The notes under the pieces were generated by a model, which searched no databases, was not told the DNA's origin, and saw only the letters and a program-made list of their open reading frames with translations. From Crambe crambe (lineage: Eukaryota > Porifera > Demospongiae > Poecilosclerida > Crambeidae), in NCBI GenBank assembly GCA_963924555.1, contig OZ004586.1, positions 1,488,001 to 1,552,000 on the forward strand: a DNA stretch of 64,000 nt, written 5' to 3'. Below, one piece after another: positions 10,698 through 21,880 of this stretch. Made by a program: the position numbers and the translations under genes. Position 1 is the first letter of the stretch. Each line of letters starts with the position of its first letter.

Positions 10698-12843
10698 ATG
10701 GCAAGTGGTGGTAAGTCATGTACTTATTATAGGTATGAGGCAGTGCCTAATGTTATAGGACAGTGATACAGAACACGGTTGAGCCATATGACTATGTGTG
10801 GCTGTAGCTGCATTTTATTAGGGCAATGTGCAGCATTATTGACAGCGAGCGAGCAAGTATTCTTTAGTGCTTCAACTCTTTAGAAGATTTTGCTGTTGAA
10901 TTTACATGTAGGCTAGAGCCTCTACAACTACTACCATAGCAATGTGCAGCATTTGACAGTGAGCAATTAAAGTAGCTGATAGGCTCTAGTGCTTGATAAT
11001 GCTGTAAGAGACAAGAGTCGTGTAAGTGGTGGTTCCAACCAGGAACATAGAAAGCTGTAAATGCTTACCACAAGCACTTAGATAAGCCAAGTGCTACTAG
11101 ACTAATTGGAGCAGTTTGGAGTGTAGACCTACGTAGATATAGATCTATATATATATATTTTACAATCTCAATGAGTCATGACCTGAGAGTCAGCTCGCTC
11201 ACTAAATTAGCAATTGAAGGAGCATAGCTATATCAATGATAAAGTAATCACATAAGCTATAGGTCTATAAATAAACAATGTCATGTTTTACTAGTTATAC
11301 CGTGAAAGAGCTGGATTTGAAACTATCCTGACTCTTAGCTATTATTACTGGTAAAAATGAACTGAGGAAAATTGTTCCCCTTAATTGCATTCACATGTGG
11401 TAGTATTACATAAAGTGAGCATGGACTTAACTCTCATGATATATATTCATTTATCAGGAAGTTCTCAGGGTCTCAGTCAGGGTATGTGAGATTATATCAG
11501 CTATGATACTTAATTACTTCAATTGTACCACCAAAGTAATCCCTATACCCGAGTAAAGTGAGTCCCCAAAAGGTAAAGATTGCTCTAGGGGCTCTTGGGG
11601 TTACCTGACACCACTATATTGGCATTCCATGCATGCATGCATGCATGCAGAACACCCAGCAGCAGGTACATTTTATGGTACACTGTATTGATATGCAAGA
11701 ACTCACTAATCCATATAACATATCACTAATTAGGAACCACAAACTTTGGACAGGGTGATAACTACGGATGTCATAGTAAGTTTGCTAGATAATGTGGTAA
11801 TTCTTATCTGCAATATGAAACATTTCCAGTGAGAGAGACCAATGACATTCAAACAGCACCAATTCAAGGTAGCTATGTATATTTAGCAATGGAATATAGA
11901 GTAATTATGATACAATCACAAGAAAAGTGGGAGTACACAATGGAGCATTATGAATGAAGATTTATTTTATGATATCTATTCCCACTATAAGGTCATCGTA
12001 ATGACTTTATACCATTTGGATCACCAGATCAAGGTAGTTATAACTAAGAGCATGCAATTAGCTGGCTATAGTGTGTTATCATTATGCCTTCATTGTAGAA
12101 AGAGATGAAGATCATGGTGCAGCAATTTTTTCGAAACCTGGAAGAAGTGTATGATAACTTATTATGTTAATTGCTCCTTTCTAATCAAATTCATGCTGTA
12201 GATGACAACGTTGCTGAAAATAACTCCATGTGCAACAGAAGAAATTGACCACATATCCTACCAAGGAGCGATAACTGGAAATGAAGCTGAAATGAAGCTG
12301 AAGAGAGAAGGAGAGCCTTGTTACCTTACAAGGTTTAGCATTAACTATCAACAGCACATACTCTCAATAATGACCAAGAATGAAGAGGGAACATTCAAAT
12401 TTAGTCACATTGCAATGAAAATCAGTGCTGACAATTATGAAATAGAGGGCACAGGAAATCCATTTGGAAATATTCAAGATATGCTCTCACACTATGAAGA
12501 AAATCCAATACACAATAATACTACAAGTATATCAAGCATTGGGAGACCATGTTCTAGAGATGGACAAAGACAAACAATGCTGCAACATGAACAGCATCAC
12601 CAGCCCAAATCCAAAGAAGAAAAAAAGGATGAGATCGTTCAAGGTTTTATGACTATGCATGAAAAGTATCTTGAAGAGCAAAAAAATATGTTGGAGAAAC
12701 AACATGAAATGATGGAGAAAAACTTTCAGCAACAGCTCAAAGAACAGCGTCAAGACTTTGAGAAGAAATTAGAACAGCAGCAAAAAGATTTTGAACAAAA
12801 ATTTGAAGCAAAAGAGAAGAAGAGTAAATGCACTCTAATGTAG
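10698..12843 (+). CDS. Microexon SH2 - coiled coil - CAAX (CTLM) protein (gene E)
   Basis: Eight exons: 10698-10710, 11458-11481, 11651-11665, 11734-11775, 11830-11868, 11992-12033, 12099-12148, 12202-12843. The frame is consistent, 288 aa. The start ATGGCAAGTGGTG|gtaagt encodes MASG. Five tiny phase 1-1 exons (one only 15 bases) encode Gly/Gln/Asn-rich linker. The SH2 begins near residue 90 (YQGAITGNEAEMKLKREGEP), with CYLTRFS keeping the binding arginine and SHIAMKI holding the betaD His. About 85 residues of charged coiled coil follow (many KQHEMMEKN- and QQQKDFEQ-type heptads), ending KKSKCTLM. CaaM after lysines predicts farnesylation and membrane attachment. Copies of the coil-CAAX tail and its 3' UTR recur at 43.07 and 44.6 kb. 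Confidence 0.85.
10821..11205. mobile_element. MITE-like element in intron 1 of gene E
   Basis: It begins gggcaatgtgcagcat next to 'cagcgagcgagcaag' and ends near 'gagtcagctcgctcac'. The same modules occur in reverse at 14549-17410 and in forward copies near 41571 and 42530. No coding capacity. A non-autonomous element is inferred; exact ends and target duplication were not settled. Confidence 0.6.
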
Positions 12844-13272
12844 TTAACATAATAGCTACATGTAGCTACATGCAATATTATAGAATAGCTATAGCTAATT
12901 AGTACTACTGTTCACTATTAGATGTAACAAGTGTAAGTGAAACAAATATGTGGCATGTGAAAATCATTTTTATAAAAGTCACATGGTTCCACACTTTGTG
13001 ACCATTCCATATGTTACTATAAACCATGATATAGTTCGACTGGCTTGTACTATTGAAACTACAACAGTTACTGTGGTTTATGGTATAACTACCGTTGCTA
13101 TAGATACAATACCAGATCTTGGTTTCAGCAGTATAAACTACAGGCGGTGCCTTTGATGCATGACTTCACTATTCTAATCATGTTAGCTACATGTGCAGAT
13201 CACATGATATCAGCTGCATAACACACCCACTTTGTGAGCTGCCAGCTACTGTATTCTAAGTGGCCTATAAAC
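12844..13272. other. 3' UTR/flank of gene E, present in three copies
   Basis: Sequence after the CTLM stop recurs after the tail remnants at 43090 and 44737 (for example 'gatgtaacaagtgtaag' and 'aactacaggcggtgcc'). It precedes the decayed first exon at 13273. No independent gene seen. Confidence 0.6.
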
Positions 13273-13566
13273 ATGAACCATCAAAATCATTCAGTTAGCT
13301 AGTTACTCAGACTAGCTACTCCATGGTTAGTCTTGTGCTGGCCCACACGAGACTATAGTATGGTGGAGCTATGGGTTTGCTTCCCTCTACAACCCCATAC
13401 AGCCTAGCCCTAGCCCCTAGCCCCTATAGCCATAGCTAGTTATTGGTTGCCATAGCTATAGCTGTTCTGTTCATGCATACAGGGGAGATATCACCAAATG
13501 AGCCCTGTCAGCAGCACAGTGGATCTCTACAATATGGATATGATGCCCAGCAAAACTATTAAGGAG
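13273..13566 (+). pseudogene. Broken copy of the first two exons of the 45 kb SH2 gene
   Basis: Bases 13273-13294 encode MNHQNHS, as at 45181-45202, but the donor gtaag has become ttagct. The second exon, 13483-13566, is homologous to 45376-45489 yet has CAA changed to TAA at 13560-13562 (the NYQGG motif becomes NY-stop). Both defects mark it as inactive. No SH2 exon follows; the region beyond is transposon-rich. Confidence 0.75.
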
Positions 13567-14460
13567 GTACTGCACTACTAGTTAAAAATTAATCTAGCAA
13601 GCCATGCAGTCCTGTATAGGTTTCCCACCAGTCCTGTGGGCTACACAGTAGTGCCTTAAGGCTACCATTATTTGTGGATACTAAGTTTGAAAAGCTTGCA
13701 AGGGGTATTACCTGCTGACTAGCTACATGTAGTCCTTTCTCTGGCTCATAATTTACCATGTGGCTCTTTCATTTAGCTAAAACATAATAATTATCTACAG
13801 CTATATTGCACCTATACTATGGTTAATGGTAATTGAAAAGGGGGGCCCAGGTCCCTTAGGCCCCTACCTGGATCAGCCCCTGTCATTGGTGGGCTTGATA
13901 TAGAGAGCCTTCAGTGTGCAATGGCATCATCGTAGTTCTCGCAGTGTTCAATATACTGTGGGCTAATGTAGTTTGTTAGCACTTGCAAGTTGTTAAGCCC
14001 ATCAGTAGAGATAAAATTCTCGAAGGTGTGAATCCAGTGTAGCTAGCAGGCAGCTCCTTGATGGAGATTTTTTTAATCACTTGCATTAGTTTCCTGAATT
14101 GATAACCACTTAGACACATTGAAAATATCTTAGCTGAGTAAGACAATATAATAATCCTCCAGAGCCATCTCTTTTCTAAATTCTGGCTACAGGCTCAGTC
14201 TTCTTCCGTGTTGTCAATTATTTAGGTAAAGATCGTCAGCGCGTGCGCAGACTGATATTAGGAATACTTGCTCGCTCGCTGCGACTCAAATGTTGTACAT
14301 TGCCCTAGTTGGCGAGCGAGCGAAGCCCCACACTAATTGGTCAAAATGGAAATTCGCGATATTTATATGTAACGTACGTCACTCAAAATGCGCATTTTTT
14401 TCTCCCCCCCTCTCTAGACGGAGTGCCATGACTTGGACTTGTTTGTTTGTCTGTGTATAA
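13567..14460. other. Repeat-rich intergenic region
   Basis: No gene seen. Pieces recur elsewhere: 13620-13700 matches 43620-43700, and 14255-14330 holds the 'acttgctcgctcgctgc' / 'acattgccctag' modules of the MITE family at 10821. About 40 bases around 14416-14455 are repeated at 17956-17993. Confidence 0.5.
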
Positions 14461-14610
14461 GGCCACTATTTATAGAATCCTAGTTTCCTGTCCAAGAAAA
14501 CATCCACAAGTGCTGCGGGCGGGCGGTTATTATAATTATTCTATTTGCAGCGAGCGAGCGAAGCGAGTGAGCTGACTCTCAGGTCATGACTCATTGAAAT
14601 TTTAAATATG

Positions 14611-14736
14611 TAATAGTTATTAACCAAGCGCTAGGTTTGTAGTCGAATTATAAGCACGAGGCCCGAGGGCGAAGCCCGAGGGGCGAGTGCTTATAATTCA
14701 CTACAAACCGCACGCGCACGGTTAATAACTATTTTA
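14611..14736. repeat. Palindromic hairpin
   Basis: Left arm 'taatagttattaacc ... gtttgtagt.gaattataag' pairs with right arm 'cttataattcactacaaac ... ggttaataactatt'. The loop is GC-rich (cgaggcccgagggcgaag). Probably a small foldback element. Confidence 0.75.
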
Positions 14737-14817
14737 TAGCCCGCGCGAGTGTACTACGCATGCTCAGTGCTTCTGTCTCTATAGCGATGTTACTTTTTGG
14801 CTGCTAACAAGAATTAT

Positions 14818-16348
14818 GGGTGTGTATAAACTTCGGACCGGACCGGACCAATGGACCGTGACCGATCTGCGTGCGCGGAGCGAGGCGGACCATGATTTGC
14901 CCGCTGCTGTTCTTTTTTGCCAGCTAAAGGATGGAAGCAATGAAGAACTAAAGTTTACTGATGTTTTGAAGTATTTTTAGCAAAATACAAATCTTAACCC
15001 CACCTATCCTCCTAGGAATGCAAACCTCCTAGGAATGCAAATGGTCGAGAAGTAAATCTTTACTTAATCCAGTTTTTTTGAAGTGAGCTTGCTTAACTTC
15101 TTTTCATACCACCATACTTATTCTGTAGATGACGATGGTTATCACTTGTACCAGAATGGGACCAAATTGATTCCTAGCGGTGATCTAAAATTTATTTTTC
15201 AATCGTTTTTCCCTCACAAAAAGATCTGAGATTTAAGCATCATGCCTATTTCCTTTTGGATTTTACCAAGTTTTAACTACATAGGAGATGAAAGTGTTGC
15301 TATAAACTTTCCTCATGGACATTCCAAGTCTGAAAACTGCATATTTCATCAGCTAATGTCCCTCTGTTCTGCTTCTGTTCCTCTAATGTGTATAAGAATT
15401 CTATTTTGTCCTTTATCAAAGATTTGTCCTCTTTTGGAGTCTCCTTTATTGAGGTTCCAAGATAGTTTGCTTTTGCCTTTCACTCATACAATGTCCATGC
15501 ATACATACGTAGGTCAATGTTCTCAAATACAAAAAGAGTACCAATCAACAGAGGTGCACACTGGTATCTAGCTATTGTAGACACTATACTATGCAGGAAT
15601 TGCGTTACTATGACTCCGAATACATCAGATACTTGGAAACAATCAGGTATAGCTAAACATATACGTTATTATTACAACATTGAGTTTCATTGTCTGCTTT
15701 TCTGATTCAGAAATTACCTAAGCAAGGCAAATCCCAATGTAGACTTCTCCAGAAGATGCTATGCCCAAAAGTATTAAGAATTTATTCCAAGTTATTTATT
15801 ATATTTTTGTTATTAGGATAATACCTATATGCAAACAAATGGTTATGACTGTGGTGTATTCACATGCATGGTAAGAATACTTCAATTAATATCAATATAA
15901 AACTAGCTAATTTTTTTTTGTATAGTATGCAAGATATCAAGCGGCCTTTTTCTTTCAGTCAGGTCAGATATACCATAATGTTGTGTTTTTTTGTTTTTTA
16001 GTTATTCCTTCCCTGCAGGATCTAGGAACACATCAGAAAAATAATGATTTTAGAGTTAAAAGAACAATCATTAATTGACTGACTAAAATAGCCTATAGTC
16101 AATGTTCTAGAAAAATTAATAGTGAACCAGATGTAAGTGGTCTATCAGACTAGCTAGCTACCAATATTTAGACCAATATAACAGTTTAGCTAGCTAGCTA
16201 TCTAACTGGGCTTCTAGGCATGAGGTATGAATTATCATTTGCTCAGGTAGCTACATTCTTCAGCGCAGCGCAATGGTCCGTCTTGCTCCGCGCACGCAGA
16301 TCGTACACGGTCCGTGGGTCCGGTCCGGTCCGAAGTTTATACACACCC
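14818..16348 (+). mobile_element. 1.53 kb TIR transposon carrying a Ulp1-like protease
   Basis: The left end GGGTGTGTATAAACTTCGG and the right end (its reverse complement at 16330-16348) begin inverted repeats that extend ~70 bases, including GGACCGGACC and GATCTGCGTGCGCGGAGC. The element is flanked by an 8-base direct repeat AGAATTAT at 14810-14817 and 16349-16356. An 8-base duplication fits hAT, P or KDZ-type elements; no recognisable transposase was found. Internal exons encode an Ulp1-type peptidase. Confidence 0.82.
15530..15962 (+). pseudogene. Ulp1/SENP-like C48 cysteine protease, decayed
   Basis: Segments in order match the Ulp1 fold. Near 15540-15590 is VPINRGAHWYLAIVD with the catalytic His in HW. 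At ~15600-15650, in a shifted frame, is LRYYDSEYIRYLETI with the YDS Asp. At 15711-15770 is NYLSKANPNVDFSRR. At 15817-15870 is YMQTNGYDCGVFTCM with the oxyanion Gln and catalytic Cys. At 15926-15962 is YARYQAAFFFQS. All four catalytic positions are visible, but a frameshift between the HW and YDS blocks and a poor donor at 15770 suggest it is inactive. Ulp1 proteases remove SUMO-like modifiers; within transposons their role is unclear. Confidence 0.75.
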
Positions 16349-16877
16349 AGAATTATGGCCATCCCACGTACTTCAACGTCGTGACTCATACGGTACCGAA
16401 CTATCTTTCAGTCTATAACCCACCCACTCACGTAAGGTAGGGGCACAGCGTCATAATTATGGCAGCTAGTGCAGAATACCAGCCACGCTGTTACACAGCT
16501 CGCAAGTTCTGCCTTTTATGCTGGCTACTCTCTGAAAAGCTTGTTGGGTTTGAAATGTGGAATGTGGTCAATGAATATCATTATAGCGTGCGCAACGTGT
16601 TCAATGAATAATATTAAAATTCTTTTCTGAGAGTAGTTAGTATAAGGACAGAACTCTATACTGTCACATACTCACCTTTCAGTCTGGTCACAACTCCTTT
16701 AAAGTGCAATATCAACTTTGCAGAATCTATATCTAACTTTTCCCTGTAAACACCACCCCAGGCTACAATTACATGCACTGTATCACATTTATAAATCCAT
16801 GTAAATCGGTCCGTTACCATGGCAACGGGCTATAAATATATATATATATCTAGGTCTACACTCCAAAATGCCCCAGG

Positions 16878-16904
16878 CGTACGTACGTACGTACGTACGT
16901 ACGT
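16878..16904. repeat. (ACGT)n microsatellite
   Basis: Six to seven tandem acgt units, self-complementary, within the nested transposon region. Confidence 0.9.
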
Positions 16905-17657
16905 GTCGTGCAATAGTAGCGCCTCTGCGCGTGCATTTATGCGCATGCTCCAGTTGCAATTGCTTGATTGATTTCTACATCGCTTTGTATATAGCATGGT
17001 GGATAGTAGGGCTAGGCTTATCTAAGTGGATTGTAGGCACTAGACATATCCAAGTGCTTTGTGGTAAGTACTTAGCTTTCTATGCATGCAGCTGCCTGCC
17101 ACTTAGCTACATAACACAACAGCAAAGCAAGCTCAACATTTCTACAGCCTTTTGGGCAGCAGGCACAAGAGGCTTATCTAAGCGGCTTGTAGGCACTAGG
17201 CTTATCTAAGTGCTTTGAGGTAAGCATGTATGCAGCTGCCTGCCACCACTTACATGACTCTTAGCAATATCAAGCACTGAAGCCTATCAGCTACTTTAAT
17301 TGCTCACTGTCAAATGCTGCACATTGCTATAGATACTCAACAGCAAATGAAAATCGTTGAAGAATACTTGCTTGCTCGCTCGCTGTCAACTGAATGTTGA
17401 ACATTGCCCTAGTACTGCTTCGTTGTTTGTCTCAAGGGTCCTGTCTTCATCATTCACTAGTCTCGCAGCCGCGAGACTAGTCATTCACCACGGACTTTCC
17501 CAAAAAGAGCTGCATGTGAAGCCAAATGTGCGCGCTCTACTGCGCGCATGAGCAATGGCGCATGGCAGGCGCTAGGCAGTAATAATATTTTTTGATGCGG
17601 TGACATTTTCAATACGCGGGCGGTGGACAAGAAACAATCATTCTATTAATAGTGGCC

Positions 17658-18392
17658 TAATCGAATTCCATTATTAATTATTATGACGTAAAAAAAAAAA
17701 AAAAAAAAATATTATTAGCTTGCCGCTCGGCAGGCTTGCACTTCATTCCTCTGGTAGCAGAAACATTAGGGGGCCTTGCTGACGACACAATTCAAACTGT
17801 TCGCTCCATTGGCAAGGCCATCGCAGACAGAGTGGGTACTACAGATTCCTCCAACTCTTCCAAGCACCTCTTTGGTCGACTAGCCATCGCCCTGTGGCGT
17901 GGCAACGCCTGTTTATGGCTACATCGCCTCCCAACTCTCCCCCCCTCTAGCTCTCTAGACGGAGTGCCATGACTTGGACTTGTTTGTTTGTCCGAATTCC
18001 ATTATTAAAAAAAATTAATTAATTAAAAAAATATATATGATTTTACATTCTTGCATGCGCATGCTCTCGCTGGAAGCATAATTTTTGTCTGAGAAGCACT
18101 TCAGCTAATACCTTACCTAATAATTCTTATAGTTTCAGGTGACCAGGCAAGTCTTCTTTGTCAATCTTGAGATTCTCAGCATACCTTGTGATAGATAATT
18201 CTCTGATACAGGTATCTAGAGCTCACTCTGAGTCGAGCTCTGAGTCTCTGAAAAAAATATTAGCTGCAAAACGACTAGCGCGCGCCCTAGCTTAGCTAAT
18301 CGCGTGGGCGGGTCTATCATGTGAGCTGATGAGCCGCACCCCGATGGTTTCACCGTCTAACTGATACTCAGGCTTCGAAACATCCATAAACC
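17658..18392. other. Upstream region of gene F, repeat-derived
   Basis: Holds an A20 run (17690-17709). A block at ~18125-18345 has an inverted, diverged copy at ~31975-32220 (matches include 'tcttctttgtcaatcttgag' and 'cgcgtgggcgggtctatcat'). Both blocks lie next to a first exon of the MATGN type (18393 and 31531), so this repeat may act as or contain promoter sequence. No coding signal seen. Confidence 0.5.
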
Positions 18393-21300
18393 ATGGCTAC
18401 AGGAAATGGTGAGTGGCATGGAAGCATTAGCTACATAAAACCTTTCAAGTCATGAACTAGCTGACATGTGTTTCCATATCAACATTGTGTATTTCTTTCA
18501 CCCCAAACTATAACTACTCTGGGCTCTAGAGTTTACTTGATAGTGGTAATTTGCATCCTCCTGTTCTAGTCTTCGAATGACAGCCTGTTAAAAAAAGTTT
18601 GTAGTTCTGATGTAGAAATCCATTTATGCTAAGAGTACCATTTGCAAGCCAACACTAAGCCTTGTAGTTCTGATGTAGAAATCCATCTATGTTGAAGCAG
18701 AAACGAGTATTCCTTGGCAGGGATGAAGCAGCTGAAACTCTAAGATAAGAGTTTGTAGATCACAATCACATTTTACATATGAATCTTATTAAAATTCCTT
18801 CACACCTCTCCAGTGGAAAAGGTCTATTATGTGAGCTACTTAGCTAGTACGTACAACCACATGAATTGTAAGAAGAGCACTGACTTCATTTGCTGGCATA
18901 TCCTATAAAATGTTTAATTATAACTCAGGATTGAGAATACAGGATTGAATATTACAGTGGTGACCATTACATCACCTGGTGGTGTTCAACACACACACTT
19001 TTATGAGCTGTGCTAAAATAGTGGGTGTGCTTTTAAAACGAATCACTTAGGTAAAATAGCTTCACCAATCAATATAGCAGGTGATTCTATGTTTAGTGCA
19101 GTGGAGCTAACTATATAGCTAGCTATAGACAGCAGTAGCTAGTTGTTGGATGTCTGTTCTGTTCATGCAGGAGATTTTTCACCAAATGAAGAACCTGTAC
19201 AACATCAACATCTCAGTGCATCACTACCATATGGAACCAACCACCAGCGATACTATCAAGAAGGTGCTGTATTATATGATAACTAGCTAAAATATCAGTG
19301 GCGGATTTAGGGTGGTTCTTAGGGTTCCATGGAACCCCCCTTTCGTACAATAAGGCTGGCAGATCGAGTCTTGGCAGAGACTATAAGTAACTTATAAGAG
19401 TCTCCTAACCTACGTACTAATTCGATCTTCTAGAGACTTATTCTATGATCGGTGGGCCCCGGAACCGTGTAAGTTGTTTAGCTAGAAAGGGAATTTCCCA
19501 CTTGTTGTTTATAAGCACCAACAGCACTGCCAATAGCAATGCAGCTTCTCTGGGCCATGGACTATTATACAGCCTAGTGGGTAAAGTTTAACCAAAAGGG
19601 TGTGGTTAGGTAAAGTGGGCGTGAAAATTTTTCCGCGGTTGTGTGCAGACACAATTGGAACCCTCCTTTCCATTTTTCTAGATCTGCCACTGAATATGAT
19701 CTAGTTACAAAAAACAAAAAAAAAATCATGAATAATTAATTAGTTAGCTAGCTAGGGACACACCCAATCATCATTGCTAGCTAAAGTGGGAGGATCAAAT
19801 ATTATGACATCAATTTAAATTGGTTTATCAGTCTGTTGCTCAGAGCTAATAATATGGCAAGTGGTACTCAGGCATGTGTAGAGTGTAGGCATGGGGCTAA
19901 ATGCTAGCATAATAATAGGGCCTCACTGGAGTCCCACCATAATAGGCTTAAAAAACGCTGCAGTTATTGTTATAGCTACTATTTAAGTGGCTATCAATAA
20001 TATTTTGGGATTAATGGCTATCAATCAATAACTTAAGAAAGTGTCGTATACGATGCTAGAGTATAGCAAATTGTAGAACTTCTGTGGTCTGGGGGATTAT
20101 ACGTTTCAGTTTCGGGCTTGACCAATCGAATCTTGCTTCCAACACCTCTCGCTCCTCTCTAGCCCTTGCCTGATTATCAAGTGCTGGCACAAAATTGATA
20201 CTGATGTGTGCATTTTGAGTGAGATTTTTAATTATTTTATATTTTAAAAGCATCCTTTTGGGGATAGAATTGTGCTAGCTACACACAATTCAAAAAGTAC
20301 TCTTTCTTGACATTTTGATATAAATATAGGCTACTATAAAAAGAATAATGGGTCTGCTAGGGGAGCACTGCAGAATAGAATAGGCCACAAAGAGCCCATG
20401 CCTAGTAGAGTATTGATTTATGTAATGTATTTGTGTGGTCATGTTACTTTTGTTTGTGGCATATTGTATTTCCTGTATGTGCACAGTAATGATTTTTATG
20501 CTGTCATTATTTTTATCAGTTCAGTTAATAGCTGAAAAGTTTTAACAACTGAAACACTACAATCAGCGGCAAAGATATTAGCTACTCATTTTCCCTCAAG
20601 ACTGTGGTTGCTATAGGCCGAATAAATCCTCTGGAGGTTTTCTTCACAGCCAACAACATTGCGAATGTTGCTGTATTACTCAGCTACATATGTAGTAGAA
20701 TTTATTGGCTCCAGCACTACTCGGTTCCAAGTCATATTTCATGGCTGAGCTACACTGGATTTCAATTTTGGGATTAAAGTTCTTCGTGACCAATTTGTGA
20801 GTGGGCTGTGTTGGATAAAGCAACACCCACTAGAGCTATTTGCCGCATTAGCCAGTGGTAAGAAGTTTACTACCTTCGACCTGTCTCAGGCACATCCAAT
20901 ATTACTGGATGACACCTTGGCAAAGTATGTTATCTTTACAAATAGCCTTATGGAGTACCATCTGCTCCTGCCATTTTTTAGAAACTAATGGAATACATTA
21001 AGTAGAATTCCCACATGTTGTTTGTCAATAATATGGGCAAAATACCTTAAAACATTGCAAAAGTTAGGGAATATCAGGAATCTGAATGAAAATTGGCTTG
21101 TGCAACAATTTTTAAGCAAGGCGAAGATTACCTTGGACTACCAATCCATTTAGTGGCCGATGCATTCACTTATGGTGTTGTCACACATATTCAGTGATGG
21201 TACTGAGCACCCAATAGCCTATGTTTCAAGGATTTTGTCCTCAAATGAGGAAAATTATGCCCAGATCAAAAAAGAGGCCTTGGCCATGGTATTTGGAGTT

Positions 21301-21817
21301 CGTCAATACATTTATGGGAGGAGATTCAAAGATGGGTATCCCACTATTAGATGCAGAGATGGTCTTTCCTTCAAACTCACTTTTTATCATTGAAAATAAC
21401 CTATAGTGTTTCAGCTATTAACTTTTCAGCTATTGTACTGATGACATACGCCACAAACAAAGTAAATAAAGATAATTAGACAATTACATAATTCCCTCCA
21501 GACTGAGGGTTTCTTGCCATAACCTCTTTGCCCACAAAGAACTCTCATGGTCATCATGAGTTTGTGTGGGCAAAATACACATGGATCCTCTTCCAGGGGC
21601 TCTAATGATGCCACAGGGGGAGATTGCTTGACTTCCTGACAGGAAATATCTTGGCGAATGTGCAGACATGACTTCTGGCTAGAAGTTAGTGACTGGAATG
21701 GAGTTCCTAGAGTACTCTGTCTCTCAGTTTTGAAAGTACCACAAGCAGCTGTCTCGGAGTAATATTAGCCAACAGTATAGAGATGCCATGTGATGAAAGG
21801 GGCGTGGTACCACACAC

Positions 21818-21880
<63 letters not shown>

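Larger units (their letters stand above)
14549..17410. mobile_element. Second-level insertion: reversed member of the 10.8 kb element family
   Basis: It starts 'tgcagcgagcgagcgaag ... gagtcatgac' inverted relative to 11165-11205 and ends 'gcttgctcgctcgctg ... aacattgccc', inverted relative to 10821. It therefore looks like a longer, reverse-oriented relative of the 10821-11205 element. It contains a palindrome (14611-14736), an acgt microsatellite (16878-16904) and the Ulp1 element (14818-16348). Exact ends are approximate. Confidence 0.55.
14461..17657. mobile_element. PIF/Harbinger-like MITE split by nested insertions
   Basis: Ends are GGCCACTATTTATAGAATCC (14461) and ...TATTAATAGTGGCC (17657), flanked by TAA on both sides (14458-14460, 17658-17660). 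A full uninterrupted copy sits at 23057-23339. Comparison shows that 14461-14548 and ~17411-17657 are the two halves of the same MITE, so about 2.86 kb was inserted into it. The 3-base TWA-type target duplication suggests PIF/Harbinger, but no transposase is present. Confidence 0.75.

Noticed and set aside
17736-17972. 78-codon open frame starting MHFIPLVAETLGGL
   Set aside because: Could be transposon debris (VAETLGGL..D....IRSIGKA type), but too short, and it lies between repeats with no splice support.
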